Positions 1 through 10,039 of a stretch of 64,000 nt of DNA are shown here, in pieces. Each line of letters begins with the position of its first letter. Position 1 is the stretch's first letter. Location: contig DAJR01000049.1 in the NCBI GenBank assembly GCA_002496385.1, positions 1 to 64,000 of the forward strand, given 5' to 3'. The notes under the pieces are model-generated. The model had not been told where the DNA came from, did no database searches, and saw only the letters and a program-made list of their open reading frames with translations. Source of the DNA: Methanomassiliicoccales archaeon UBA147. GTDB taxonomy: Archaea > Thermoplasmatota > Thermoplasmata > SG8-5. The position numbers and the translations under genes are program-made.

Positions 1-146
1 TCCTCGTCTTCGGAGGTTCCTCGCATTATTTTTTTGACTGATACTGCCAAAACAGCATTAATCGAACCGGTAGTTCTGTTTCAATACATAGTAAAACATA
101 TATTCTCCTTGTATCTTATATCGCGTTAAGGTTAAGAGGGAATGAC

Positions 147-3100
147 ATGAAACTGCTTCTCGACATGAATCCCAGAACCGCAATGAGACTGACCGCCCTG
201 GCCATCGCGCTGGTGTTCTGCATGGGCATGTTCAGCCCGATGGTTGCGACGGTAGGGTCCGCCGAGGCCTGGCAACCGACATCGCTTCTTGGATATGAGG
301 AGCCAAGCGAGCCGCTGACAGCCGAGCCGCAGCCCGAGATGCTGGCCGCGCCGGAGCCGGTGGAGCCGAATACGATAATCATTCAGCCGAATGGGGCGGT
401 GGGGAAGGACACATACATAGCCAGTGGTTTACTTCAAGATAACAATTATGGGGGCGAGGCCACTCTTGTGCTTGGAACCGATGGAACAAATAATTTCAAA
501 GGTCTCGTTCAGTTCACGCTTCCGGCCAAAATCGCGAGTATAAGGTCCGCCACCCTCTCACTGTTTTGTAATCAAATCGATTTCGGAACAAGACTCAATG
601 TCTCTGTCGAACCCGTTTCCGCATCCTGGTCGGAGGGCGACGGAACCAATTTCCTTGACGCGACATGGCTCAACAGGAATACCGGAACTCCCTGGGCGAC
701 AGCCGGAGGAGTGTCTGACTCAACACAATCCTCTTATCAGGTATTATCAAACCGCAATGTTTGGCATCACTGGAATGTTACCCCGATAGTTACAGGCTGG
801 AACTCAGGTACACCGAACAATGGCTTCATGCTCAACTGGTCCTCCGTTTCTGGGCCATCCTGGGTTATTTTTTATACCAGCGACGAGCCGAATTTAAAAT
901 ACCACCCCAAGCTCACCATCTCCTACTCCGCCGAGATAACCACGCCAGTCGGTGCCCAGGTCTTCCAGGAGGACGACCCGGCCCGAAACATACCGCTGAG
1001 CGGGAGGGGGAACGGGACTGTGGAGCACATATCAGACACTCCTACAACCAGCAACCCCATTCCGTTCTGGGGCAGTTCGCACGACAAGGTATTCCATCAC
1101 AATCTTTACAATTCGACACAGGTCGGCTGTGAAGGGACCATCCGAAGAATCGGGTTTGACAGGTCCAACCCAACAAGCCCGACTGAAGGGGCCGGGCTGT
1201 TCCAAAACCTAAGGATATCTATGGCGCACACAACAAAGACGGTACTCTCTTCTATAACATTCGATTCGAATTATCACGGCAGCCTCATTGAAGTTTTCCA
1301 TGCAACCAACGTTTATATCAATTCCAGCAACGGCGATTCTTGGATATATTTCGACCTGAATAAGAACTTCACCTACGACTCGCAGTACAACCTCCTGGTC
1401 AACATATCTTGGGACCAGGATGGAGGAACCGACGTTCGTTTAAAAATAATCAATACCGGGGCAGGGTGCAGGGCTTACAGTCTGGACGGTGTTTCATCAG
1501 CCGTTACAAACAGCCTTGTCACAAAGTTCTTCGTCGATGCCGCGGACAACGGTGCTTTCGATAAAGGCACTGTTGAAAACGGTTTCCTCTTCCCGGCGGC
1601 GTCGGATTACACGCGGTTCCAGATGCTTTACAATGCGACATTGCTCGGGAATCAGAGCGGCCTTTTGGATTTATTGCAATTCTACAAGGTGGATACCGAT
1701 TCCGGCTCGTTCTACAACCTGACTATAAAGGTGGCCCACACTGACAAGTCTGACCTTTCCGCTACATTCTCAGAAAATTACATCGGCACATTGACCACTG
1801 TTTTCTATCGGGCGAATTTCACCTTCGAACCATATCCATACTGGGTAGAATTCGATGTGGAGGATGTATTTTTTTATGATGGGGCGAGAAACCTGTTAGT
1901 CGAAATCGAATGGCGCGGTGTGCCAATAATCACAAGCGCAATCGGCCTTGTTAGGTATCCTCTTAATTCTGGGGCCGCTCATAATTGGACCTATACTCGA
2001 ACTTTGGGGGCATTGACGGGAACCGTCGACACCAGGATATTCAGCATGCAAGCCATCTTCGCCGATTCCACCAACCTCACCTGGTCCGCGTCCAGCAGCG
2101 ACGTGAGCAAGTTCACTGCCTCGGTCACCGGGCGAACCCTGACCATCACCCCCCTGGCGAACGCCAACGGCGCCGGCGTGGTACACCTGACGCTCACCAA
2201 CGCGGGCGGCGGCTCTGTCACCCAGAACATCCCCGTCATCATAACCGCAGTGAACGACGCGCCAATCCTGGCCGCTCTCGCCACCATCCAGTGCGTCGAG
2301 GACGTGCCTTATGCGCTGAACATTACTGCCAGCATCACGGACATAGACGACGTGATGTCGGACATCACTGTCACGACCACGTCCAATTATGACACGATAG
2401 TCGGGAGGGTGATAACCTTCCTCTATCCCGAAGGTGTGCTGGGCGAAACCGTCACTGTGACAGTCACCGATAAGGGCGGGCTGAAATCAATCCAGCCGCT
2501 GGTAACCCGCGTCACGATGATCAATGACAAACCCCAGTTCACCGGTTTCATATCTAACATCACCTGCGACGCAACCGTCCCGAGCCAGCTCTCGCTCACA
2601 GCCACCGACGAGGAGACCCCGACCGGTCATCTCACGATATCCTCTGCCTCGCAGTATGCCAATGTGTCCGGTCACTCAGTGCGCCTGCTGTACCCGAAGG
2701 GCATAGGCACCGACCAGGTCACAATCGTGCTGAGCGACAACCTGACTTATGGCACACAGAACAACGTGAGCTACCAGCTCAATGTAATCATAATCGACCA
2801 CCCGGAAGTTTCGGGCTACTGGCCCCGGGACATCGATGTACCAGTCACAACATTTGTTCGGGTGGCCTTTGACATGCCGATGAACATGACCAAGGTGGAG
2901 AACGCATTCTCGATGAGGCTGGGAACGACCTATGTGGTCGGCAATTTCACATGGGACACCCCCGGTACGGTCTTGAACTTCACGCCGGCCAGCCATCTGA
3001 CCAACGGCCTGTACGTCGTTCGGATAGCGGCTTCCGCTGAAAGCACGGACGGCATAACCATGCTCGGCGCCTTTGAATGGAATTTCACCGCCGCCCTCGG

Positions 3101-3629
3101 AAGTTTCGACGGCGACGGCGACGGCATGCCGGACCAGTGGGAACTTGACAATGGCTTGGACCCGGACGCGGACGACGCGGATGGAGACGCGGACTATGAC
3201 GGCATGCCCAACCTCTACGAGTACGAGAACGGCCTTGACCCGTCCGTGAACGATGCCAATGCCGATCTGGACGGCGACGGCATGCCCAATATCTACGAGT
3301 ATGCAAACAACCTTGACCCGGGAGTCAACGACGCCGACGGCGACGCTGACAATGATGGCTACACCAATTTCGAGGAATACGAAGCTGGAACCGATCCGAA
3401 CGACCCGGACAGCTCTCCGGCGAGCTACACCTGGATAATACTTCTCATCCTCGTCGTCGCGGTCGTGGCAGTCCTGCTGCTGGTGATGATGCTGATGAAA
3501 CGCGGCAAGAAGCCCGCTCCTGAGCCGCAGTTCCAGGAGGGCAACTACCCGCCGCCCCCACCACCGCCGGGCTTTCAACCGGAGGCCCCCCTGCCGCCGG
3601 ACGGGCCGATGCCGCCATCGGACGTCTAG
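147..3629 (+). CDS. Large anchored surface protein with DNRLRE-like, Ig/cadherin-like and Ca-binding repeats
   Basis: Predicted secreted protein of 1160 residues held in the membrane by a C-terminal anchor. A signal peptide lies at about 12-40. Residues about 77-258 resemble the DNRLRE (CBM96) domain of archaeal and bacterial surface proteins. Two similar beta-rich domains follow (about 265-640), then cadherin/Ig-like repeats (about 650-985). A run of Asp-rich thrombospondin-type-3-like calcium loops (DGDGDGMPD, DADGDADYDGMPN) occupies about 988-1075. A hydrophobic segment at about 1096-1117, a basic stop-transfer KRGKK and a Pro-rich tail end the protein. AT-rich TATA-like stretches at 93-105 and 112-122 fit the ATG at 147. 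Role in envelope or adhesion is inference; no catalytic site was recognised. Confidence 0.85.
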   Translation: MKLLLDMNPRTAMRLTALAIALVFCMGMFSPMVATVGSAEAWQPTSLLGYEEPSEPLTAEPQPEMLAAPEPVEPNTIIIQPNGAVGKDTYIASGLLQDNNYGGEATLVLGTDGTNNFKGLVQFTLPAKIASIRSATLSLFCNQIDFGTRLNVSVEPVSASWSEGDGTNFLDATWLNRNTGTPWATAGGVSDSTQSSYQVLSNRNVWHHWNVTPIVTGWNSGTPNNGFMLNWSSVSGPSWVIFYTSDEPNLKYHPKLTISYSAEITTPVGAQVFQEDDPARNIPLSGRGNGTVEHISDTPTTSNPIPFWGSSHDKVFHHNLYNSTQVGCEGTIRRIGFDRSNPTSPTEGAGLFQNLRISMAHTTKTVLSSITFDSNYHGSLIEVFHATNVYINSSNGDSWIYFDLNKNFTYDSQYNLLVNISWDQDGGTDVRLKIINTGAGCRAYSLDGVSSAVTNSLVTKFFVDAADNGAFDKGTVENGFLFPAASDYTRFQMLYNATLLGNQSGLLDLLQFYKVDTDSGSFYNLTIKVAHTDKSDLSATFSENYIGTLTTVFYRANFTFEPYPYWVEFDVEDVFFYDGARNLLVEIEWRGVPIITSAIGLVRYPLNSGAAHNWTYTRTLGALTGTVDTRIFSMQAIFADSTNLTWSASSSDVSKFTASVTGRTLTITPLANANGAGVVHLTLTNAGGGSVTQNIPVIITAVNDAPILAALATIQCVEDVPYALNITASITDIDDVMSDITVTTTSNYDTIVGRVITFLYPEGVLGETVTVTVTDKGGLKSIQPLVTRVTMINDKPQFTGFISNITCDATVPSQLSLTATDEETPTGHLTISSASQYANVSGHSVRLLYPKGIGTDQVTIVLSDNLTYGTQNNVSYQLNVIIIDHPEVSGYWPRDIDVPVTTFVRVAFDMPMNMTKVENAFSMRLGTTYVVGNFTWDTPGTVLNFTPASHLTNGLYVVRIAASAESTDGITMLGAFEWNFTAALGSFDGDGDGMPDQWELDNGLDPDADDADGDADYDGMPNLYEYENGLDPSVNDANADLDGDGMPNIYEYANNLDPGVNDADGDADNDGYTNFEEYEAGTDPNDPDSSPASYTWIILLILVVAVVAVLLLVMMLMKRGKKPAPEPQFQEGNYPPPPPPPGFQPEAPLPPDGPMPPSDV

Positions 3630-3763
3630 GGCTTAAATCCCCTTGGCACCCAGCAATAGTTCCCAGGCGGAACTTGGCCAATAGTTGACACACTCCATTA
3701 CAGCGGAGCTTGTCCAGACCAAAATGTTCGCCGCAGAATCCCCAAGGTTATTAAATTTTTCAA

Positions 3764-3775
3764 AATATTTATTAA
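3764..3775 (+). promoter_or_regulatory. TATA box of the ZIP transporter gene
   Basis: AATATTTATTAA is centred about 28 bases before the ATG at 3798, the spacing expected for a leaderless archaeal mRNA. The gap from 3630 holds no other feature. Confidence 0.55.
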
Positions 3776-3797
3776 CCGGCGATACATACAGCTATCC

Positions 3798-4562
3798 ATG
3801 TCAACATTGATTTGGATACTCCTGGCGACCTTCCTGGTCAGCCTCATCGCATTCGTAGGGGCTGTCACGCTGGCCCTCTCCCCCAAAACACTGAAGAAGA
3901 TACTCCTGGCCCTTGTGGGGCTGGCGGCCGGCACTCTGATAGGCGGCGCATTCCTCCACCTGATCCCCGAAGCCCTTCACGAGATGGAGGACATGTCCGG
4001 CGTATCGCATGACAACGTCATGCTGATGGTTATTGTCGGCTTTGTCATATTCTTCATACTGGAGAAGGTGCTGTGGCGTCACTGTCATGAGAAGGACTGC
4101 AAGATTCACACCTTCGCCTACCTGAACCTGTTCGGCGACGGACTGCATAACTTCCTGGACGGGCTGATAATCGCCGCGGGATTCCTGGCCGGTTCGGAGA
4201 TTGGGCTCGTCACCACATTGGCCGTGGCCTTCCATGAGATTCCCCAGGAGATCGGGGATTTCGGTGTTCTCGTTCATGGCGGCATAACCAGGGCCAAAGC
4301 CCTGATGTTCAATTTCGCGACGGCCGTAACCGCTGTGGCGGGTGGGGTAATTGGCTATTTCCTGATACCCGAGATAGGGAATTTTGACATCTATATCCTT
4401 CCGATTGCGGCAGGGGGCTTCCTTTACATTGCGGCAGCTGACCTGATACCAGAACTGCACAAGGAGCGCCGCGCATCCAGGACCGTGCTTGCATTTGCCA
4501 TGTTCCTCATCGGCATCTTCCTGATGTGGGGCATGAAATTCATCATACACGGGGTCCACTGA
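3798..4562 (+). CDS. ZIP family divalent metal transporter
   Basis: Integral membrane protein of 254 residues that should import zinc or a related divalent metal. It has about eight hydrophobic segments. The two signature metal-site helices are visible: HNFLDGLIIAAGF (about residue 116) and FHEIPQEIGDFGVL (about 141), the latter being the classic HExPxExGD ZIP motif. A His-containing loop (WRHCHEKDCKIH) precedes them. The stop codon overlaps the start of the NikR-like gene (TGATG), so the two are probably translationally coupled. With the CDF exporter downstream they form a metal-homeostasis unit. Confidence 0.93.
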   Translation: MSTLIWILLATFLVSLIAFVGAVTLALSPKTLKKILLALVGLAAGTLIGGAFLHLIPEALHEMEDMSGVSHDNVMLMVIVGFVIFFILEKVLWRHCHEKDCKIHTFAYLNLFGDGLHNFLDGLIIAAGFLAGSEIGLVTTLAVAFHEIPQEIGDFGVLVHGGITRAKALMFNFATAVTAVAGGVIGYFLIPEIGNFDIYILPIAAGGFLYIAAADLIPELHKERRASRTVLAFAMFLIGIFLMWGMKFIIHGVH

Positions 4563-4972
4563 TGCCCGTCAAAGGCCACAATGGGACTAAGATAGTCTCG
4601 CACAGCCTGCCTTGCTCGATGCTTGCCGACATTGATTCAGCTGTGGAACGCATCGGCTACACCAGCCGCTCAGAGCTGGTGCGGGACGCTGTCCGAGCGT
4701 TTCTGAGGGATAAGGCCGAACTCGCAAAACTTTCAGGTCACATTGACGGCATACTGATGCTGGTCTATGACCACGAAAGCGCCGCCCAGGTCTCGGAGGT
4801 GCGGCACCGTCACATGGGCGTGTTCAAGTCATTCATGCACGCCGATTTCGACGGCGGGGGAGACTGCTGCGAGGTCCTGATGTTCTGCGGGGACGCCGAA
4901 GAGGTGAAGGAATCCCATAACCAACTTTCATCCCTTGTGGGCGTGAAAGAAGCCAGGATATTCCTGGCATGA
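4562..4972 (+). CDS. nikR: NikR-like ribbon-helix-helix metal-responsive regulator
   Basis: Protein of 136 residues. The N-terminus is a ribbon-helix-helix DNA-binding domain (TKIVSHSLPCSMLADIDSAV, then YTSRSELVRDAVRAFL). The C-terminus is an ACT-like ligand-binding domain of the NikR type with His and Cys candidates (VYDHES, RHRH, MHADF, DCCEV). NikR proteins repress metal-uptake genes when nickel is bound. Here it lies between a ZIP importer and a CDF exporter, so it may respond to another metal; that is inference. The ATG at 4562 overlaps the ZIP stop codon. An in-frame ATG at 4526 lies inside ZIP and would add residues unlike the family. Confidence 0.85.
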   Translation: MPVKGHNGTKIVSHSLPCSMLADIDSAVERIGYTSRSELVRDAVRAFLRDKAELAKLSGHIDGILMLVYDHESAAQVSEVRHRHMGVFKSFMHADFDGGGDCCEVLMFCGDAEEVKESHNQLSSLVGVKEARIFLA

Positions 4973-5009
4973 CAGCATCCTTTTATCGCACTTCCGGCAT
5001 CGGGGTTTC

Positions 5010-6206
5010 ATGGGTCTTTTGCCCGATTACGGGGACATCCGAGAGCCGGCAGTGAGAGCCAAGTACGGCAAGCTGGAAGCCACTGTCGGGCTCGCAGGAA
5101 ATTCTTTATTGTTCGTGGGAAAACTTGTGCTGGCAACGGCAGTATCGAGCATGGCTGTCCTGGGAGACTCACTGAACCATCTGATGGACATCGTGGTCTC
5201 CGGTGTGATATTGTATTCGTTCATCGTCACAGCGAAGCCCGCGGACGAGCACCATCCCTACGGCCACGGAAGGGCCGAATCCATCCTGGCGATACTGGTG
5301 TCCTTCCTCGTGATAGCCATGGGAATTCTGGTTATTCATGAGGCGCTTTCAACCTTAAACACGCCAAACATAGAAGCGAATCTCACGGCCGTGATGATTC
5401 TGCTCGCCTTCACCGCAGTGAAGATGTTCCTCTCCGGATTCGCCTTCTCAGTTGCCAGGAAGATCGACAGCGCCGCAGTCAGGGCGGATGCATGGAACCA
5501 TCTATCCGACTCGCTGATATCCATTGCAGTTGCCATTGGGGTGGGCATAACAGTGATTTTCCCGAAATACATTATTCTGGACCCGCTGTTGGCCTTTGGA
5601 ATCGGCCTGTTCGTTGTCGGGGTGGGGATAAAACTTACCTACGATTCTGCGAAGAGCCTCATGGGCTCCGCGCCCGACAGAGCCACCCTGGAGGAGATTG
5701 AACGGTGCGCCCGGAAAGTCCCCGGCGTGATTAACACTCATCATATCGAGATACATGAATACGGCGCATACAAGGCAATTTCGATGCACGTGAGAGTGTC
5801 AGAATCCATGGGCGCGGCCGAGGCACATGACATTGCGGAGAAAGTCGAGAAATGCATCGAGGAGCAGTTCAGGACGCGGCCGATAGTCCACATAGATCCG
5901 GTGAAGAGCCACTGCGAGGAATGCGAGCTGGCCATGATAAAGGATGTGGCAAAGGGCTTCCCCGGGGTGATATCGGTGCATGAGGCGACCATCCTTCATG
6001 GGGCGGGGGGTGCGGTTGTGGACATGCATGTCCTGATCGACGGCGCAACCAGCATCGAGAAGGGGCATGCGTTGGTCCATGACATCATGGCAGAGGTTGC
6101 CAGGAGATTCCCCGATTTCAGAGCAGACATACATCTGGAACCCTGCACAGGCAACTGCCCGGAATGTACCGAGGAATGCGACAGGAAGGGGGGCGTGGAC
6201 CGATGA
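5010..6206 (+). CDS. CDF family cation efflux transporter with duplicated C-terminal domain
   Basis: Cation diffusion facilitator of 398 residues, expected to export Zn, Mn or Fe by proton antiport. Six hydrophobic segments occupy about 25-215. Metal-site motifs are visible: SLNHLMD, HHPYGHGRAES and DAWNHLSDSLIS. The protein is about 100 residues longer than usual. After the first cytoplasmic dimerisation domain (about 228-295) comes SHCEECELA and a second similar domain (about 305-378), closed by a Cys-rich tail (CTGNCPECTEEC). The extra domain and cysteines suggest added metal sensing. CTTTTATCG at 4979-4987, about 26 bases upstream, fits a leaderless start. The stop overlaps the next gene (ATGA). 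Confidence 0.92.
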   Translation: MGLLPDYGDIREPAVRAKYGKLEATVGLAGNSLLFVGKLVLATAVSSMAVLGDSLNHLMDIVVSGVILYSFIVTAKPADEHHPYGHGRAESILAILVSFLVIAMGILVIHEALSTLNTPNIEANLTAVMILLAFTAVKMFLSGFAFSVARKIDSAAVRADAWNHLSDSLISIAVAIGVGITVIFPKYIILDPLLAFGIGLFVVGVGIKLTYDSAKSLMGSAPDRATLEEIERCARKVPGVINTHHIEIHEYGAYKAISMHVRVSESMGAAEAHDIAEKVEKCIEEQFRTRPIVHIDPVKSHCEECELAMIKDVAKGFPGVISVHEATILHGAGGAVVDMHVLIDGATSIEKGHALVHDIMAEVARRFPDFRADIHLEPCTGNCPECTEECDRKGGVDR

Positions 6207-7054
6207 TACCCCTGCCAAGGGACCAACACTGGAAGGCCGCCAACGCACTTGAAGATGTCCCCTTCAACACGCTGTTCGCCAGCACGGTGGCGGACAATGT
6301 GCTGCCAGGAAGGGTTTTTGTGGACTGTGTCAAGGAACCGACCGTATTCCTGGTCGCCCATCCGTACGGGATGTCCCTTCTGTTCGGAAGAACGGATGCC
6401 GCCGAATTTAACGCAGCGCTCCATGGGTATCTCGTCAATGCCAAAGGCGACCGCAAGGGCGCCGAATGGCTTCAGGTGCATCCGATCGAATGGAAACAGG
6501 TTTTGGAACACCTCCTCGGCTCTGACCTGGCAGTGAAGCAAAGCCAGCCCGAAATCCCCGCAGCATCCCCGAATGACCCGGGCAAGGTCATGGAATACAC
6601 GCGGGTCAATTTCCGGTTCGACAGGGCCAGATACACGGAATTCTCAAGCAGGTGCCCGCCGACGCCAGGCACAATCGTCCGAACAGACAGCCGGATGTTC
6701 CGTGAAATGCAGGGTCAGGTGATTCCCAAGAATTTCTGGATGGACGAGGACCATTTCATGGGCGAGGGCGTGGGCTTCACGCTGATGGCGGAAGGCAGGC
6801 CCGCGGCCACCGCATTCTGCGCCTTCCTTAAGGATAACATGCTCGAGATTGGCATCGAGACAGATGCCATGCACCGGGGAAAGGGGTATGCGGCGCATGC
6901 CTGCAAAGCGTTGATAGATTATTGCATTGAAAACGGATTTGAACCAATCTGGTCCTGCCGGCTGGAGAATGCGGGCTCGTTCCGTCTCGCCCTGAAACTG
7001 GGGTTCGAACCGACCCTCTATATTCCGTACTATCAGCTGGTCAGCAAAGCCTGA
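6203..7054 (+). CDS. GNAT family N-acetyltransferase
   Basis: Protein of 283 residues. The C-terminal half is a GNAT fold: FTLMAEGRPAATAFCAF, then MLEIGIETDAMHRGKGYAAH (an R/Q-x-x-G-x-G/A-type acetyl-CoA loop) and ENAGSFRLALKLGFEP. It resembles the GNAT_acetyltran family (PF12746 type); the substrate is unknown. The ATG at 6203 overlaps the CDF stop (ATGA), so it belongs to the same transcript as the metal genes. An upstream ATG at 6164 lies within the CDF gene and is less likely. Confidence 0.75.
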   Translation: MIPLPRDQHWKAANALEDVPFNTLFASTVADNVLPGRVFVDCVKEPTVFLVAHPYGMSLLFGRTDAAEFNAALHGYLVNAKGDRKGAEWLQVHPIEWKQVLEHLLGSDLAVKQSQPEIPAASPNDPGKVMEYTRVNFRFDRARYTEFSSRCPPTPGTIVRTDSRMFREMQGQVIPKNFWMDEDHFMGEGVGFTLMAEGRPAATAFCAFLKDNMLEIGIETDAMHRGKGYAAHACKALIDYCIENGFEPIWSCRLENAGSFRLALKLGFEPTLYIPYYQLVSKA

Positions 7055-7057
7055 CCA

Positions 7058-9994
7058 TCACAATGGCGCCTTCAGTTCGGCGAGTGCCATCTCGGCCTTT
7101 TTCAGCCACACACCCATCTTCATGTCGCGGAATTTATCATGGGCTTGGCTCATCATCTTTCTTGCGTCATCTGTCTTGCCTTCTTTGGCCAGCAGGAGCC
7201 CGTAATCGAAGTCGATCATGGTGAGCATGGTCGTGTCCCCGACGCTCACCAGTATCTCCCTCGCCAGTTCGAACGATTCCCTGGCAATATCTAAATCGCC
7301 CATGTTGCGCCGGATGCAGCCAAGAACGTACATCGACGCGCCCTCTTCGCGCCTGGCACCCAGCTCTCTGGCGCTCTTCAGCGCAATGTCGATGTACCGA
7401 AGAGCTTCTGTGAATTCGCCGATCTTGCCGTAGGTGTCGGCAAGCCCATAATAATTATAAACGAGGATGTGCTGGTCCCCTATCTCCCTGCATATTTCGA
7501 TGCTTTCGAGGAAGCATGCGATGCCCTTGCGCTCCTCCCCCATATCGGGGTAAACATATCCCAAGCTGCTCAGTGACCAGGCCACACCGTTCCTGTCCCC
7601 GGCCATCCTGTACAGTTCAAGGCCGCGGAGGTGGTACCCCAGCGCCCTGCCGAGGTCCCCCAGGGTATGATACAGGTTTCCCATATTGTCAAGTGTGCCT
7701 GCCATTCCGTCCTTGTCCCCGACCTTCTCCTCGTAAGCAAGTCCCTCTTCGAAATAGGCCAGTGCGTCGTCCAACCTCCCGGTCTCCATGTACAGCACCC
7801 CGATATTGTTCAGTGTGTTCATCCTGGCGCGCTCGTCGTTTATCTCCTTCTGCATGTCCAGGGCTTGCTGGTAATGCCCCAGTGCTTCCTCGTAATCGCC
7901 CCTGAACCAGCAGATTATCCCCATCTGGTGATGTGCGATGGAAATCTCCTTGCCGTCGGCCAGGGCGGCGGCGTTTGCCAGGCTGGTCCGCTGCTGTTCC
8001 ATGGCCGCATCGTAATTGCCTACCTTGATGTGGTTCCAGGTCAGAGCCGCGAGGAGCCCCGACCTTACGGGCGCCGGCTCGGATCCGAGCAATCCCAGTC
8101 CCTTTTCGGCGGCGGCAATGCCCAGTTCATACTCGCTCTGCCTCTCGTGAGCCAGCGAGATCCTCCTCCAGATGTCAGCCCGATATTCCGGATCTTCGGC
8201 CAGATCCAGCGCCTCGTTGAACCTCTCTATCGCCCTGCCGCAATGCCCGGTTATCGTGTACAGGTCCCCGAGTTTGTCGAGGAGCGGGGCTCTCTTCACC
8301 CCCTCCAGGGTGAGACCCAACGCCAGAGAGTAACACCTGATGGCCTCTTCGTTCGCATACCTGTCCTTCGCCCTGTCTCCCGCCATCTCCAGATAATGGG
8401 CGGCATCCTTGTCCCCGGCCATGAATTTGTGGTGGGCCAGCTCCTCGGCGATGTCCGCCTCTCTCCCCGAGAACAGTTCCAGATATCCTTTGGCGATGGC
8501 ACAGTGGTATTCCCTTCTCAGCTCGTCGCCGATGCCGTCATAGAGGACGTCGCGTATCTTGCTGTGGTCGAAGGAATAGGCGTTCTGCAACGAATGTATG
8601 AGCCTGTGCTCCTTTTCGATCCTGCCCAGCTTCTTCAGCAGGCTCATCCTGTTCAGCCCGAGGCTCAACCCAAGAACCTCGCTTCCGAACTTCTCCCCGA
8701 CCACGCTGGCGCATTCCAGGACATCCTGTTCTTCTTGGTTCAATCTGTTCAGGCGCCTGCGGATCACGTCGTAGACCTTCGACGGGATGTTCATCTTTGA
8801 AATGTCACCGGACTGGCGCCATGTCCCGTCTGCGGGAACGATCGCCTGCTCCGCAACCATCAGGCGGACGAGCTCCAGGGTGAAGAACGGGTTCCCCTCG
8901 GATTCTTTGTGTATCCTTCCCGCAAAATCTTCCGGGAAATCACATGCGCCGAGAGCCCTCTCCACCATCATTCCGGTGTCCGTGCAATCAAGCCTGGCGA
9001 GCTTCAACTCGGTGAACAGCGATTCCCTGCTCATGTTCTGCATGACCGTCTCAAGGTGATGCGCCTCCCCGCCGGTGCTCCGAACAATATCCTCCGGCCT
9101 GTAGGTCGCCAGGAGCATGACCCTGCTGCTACGCGTGTTCCTGGAGAGATAGTGGAAAAGGCCCAGCGTTGTCGGGTCGGACCACTGGACATCGTCGAGG
9201 AAGAGCAGTACCGGCGACCGCTGCGCCAATCGCTGCACGCCCAACAGGATATTGTCGAAAAGGTTCTCCAGCTTGAGCTTGGGGTCGTCCTGCACAAATT
9301 TTCCATCATACCTCGGGGAATTGACAAAACGCGTCATCGCGTCTTCCAGCCAGCTGTATTTTATCGAATCGAACCTTGTCGGGTCGAGCCGGGGCACGGC
9401 ATCCGAAAGTAGGCGGCCCATGTCCTCTATCAGAAACTCGTTCTCTGCCCCCTCTATCACGACCGCGAGGGACATACCGGACCTTGTCTGGACAAGGATA
9501 TTGTATCCCGAATGACCGATGGTGCTTATCCCGCCCGAGTTGCTATCCCTTCCCATCATCCTCAGGGAATCCGTGGCGAAGCTGGTGACCGCCTTAAGCA
9601 TTGCCGCGAAAATATCCGCGTCCATGTCGCTTTTAATGCGCTCCGCGCGGGCGTATAGCATGCCCGCATCGTTGAGCAGGTATGCGGACAGCATCCTCGG
9701 CTGCGGATGCTCGTCCATCAGCCCGAGCAAGCCCGCTCCCCTGAGGGCCTCCTTCACAGGCATCAGCGGTTCCAGGCAATCGGGCAGGCACCACCCCCTC
9801 AGGATCATGGCTCCGCCCTTCTCCGCTTTCGAGATGGTTTCGCTGACCAGGCGGGTCTTCCCGATACCGGCTTCGCCGCACACGAATGTTGTGCTGCCAC
9901 TTCCGCCGACAGCCTCTTCAAGGGCCTGGCTAAGCTTCTCCAGCTCTTCCTTCCGGCCGACAAGTTCGGGCTGCTGCATGCTGCTGTCTGCCAT
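7058..9994 (-). CDS. AAA-type ATPase with C-terminal TPR array (STAND/MalT-like)
   Basis: Protein of 978 residues. The N-terminal ATPase has a Walker A motif (GEAGIGKT, residues 40-47), a Walker B-like LLFLDDVQWSDPTT and the layout of AAA_16 / STAND NTPases. About ten tetratricopeptide repeats follow (about 530-960), with repeated units such as GNLYHTLGDLGRALGYHLRG. No DNA-binding domain or cyclase domain is seen, so it is probably a signal-transduction scaffold or sensor rather than a direct activator. It converges with the acetyltransferase; only 3 bases separate the stops. TTTTACA near 10018-10025 fits a leaderless start at 9994. Confidence 0.85.
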   Translation of the reverse strand: MADSSMQQPELVGRKEELEKLSQALEEAVGGSGSTTFVCGEAGIGKTRLVSETISKAEKGGAMILRGWCLPDCLEPLMPVKEALRGAGLLGLMDEHPQPRMLSAYLLNDAGMLYARAERIKSDMDADIFAAMLKAVTSFATDSLRMMGRDSNSGGISTIGHSGYNILVQTRSGMSLAVVIEGAENEFLIEDMGRLLSDAVPRLDPTRFDSIKYSWLEDAMTRFVNSPRYDGKFVQDDPKLKLENLFDNILLGVQRLAQRSPVLLFLDDVQWSDPTTLGLFHYLSRNTRSSRVMLLATYRPEDIVRSTGGEAHHLETVMQNMSRESLFTELKLARLDCTDTGMMVERALGACDFPEDFAGRIHKESEGNPFFTLELVRLMVAEQAIVPADGTWRQSGDISKMNIPSKVYDVIRRRLNRLNQEEQDVLECASVVGEKFGSEVLGLSLGLNRMSLLKKLGRIEKEHRLIHSLQNAYSFDHSKIRDVLYDGIGDELRREYHCAIAKGYLELFSGREADIAEELAHHKFMAGDKDAAHYLEMAGDRAKDRYANEEAIRCYSLALGLTLEGVKRAPLLDKLGDLYTITGHCGRAIERFNEALDLAEDPEYRADIWRRISLAHERQSEYELGIAAAEKGLGLLGSEPAPVRSGLLAALTWNHIKVGNYDAAMEQQRTSLANAAALADGKEISIAHHQMGIICWFRGDYEEALGHYQQALDMQKEINDERARMNTLNNIGVLYMETGRLDDALAYFEEGLAYEEKVGDKDGMAGTLDNMGNLYHTLGDLGRALGYHLRGLELYRMAGDRNGVAWSLSSLGYVYPDMGEERKGIACFLESIEICREIGDQHILVYNYYGLADTYGKIGEFTEALRYIDIALKSARELGARREEGASMYVLGCIRRNMGDLDIARESFELAREILVSVGDTTMLTMIDFDYGLLLAKEGKTDDARKMMSQAHDKFRDMKMGVWLKKAEMALAELKAPL

Positions 9995-10039
9995 CTGGTT
10001 CTATAATGCGTTCGGCGTGTAAAATGCTTTTCCCGGAGC

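Noticed and set aside
2676..3578. 300-codon minus-strand ORF
   Set aside because: Produced by the Asp-rich repeats of the surface protein read backwards.
7631..8800. 389-codon plus-strand ORF
   Set aside because: Antisense to the TPR array; no recognisable domain, and TPR periodicity is clear on the other strand.
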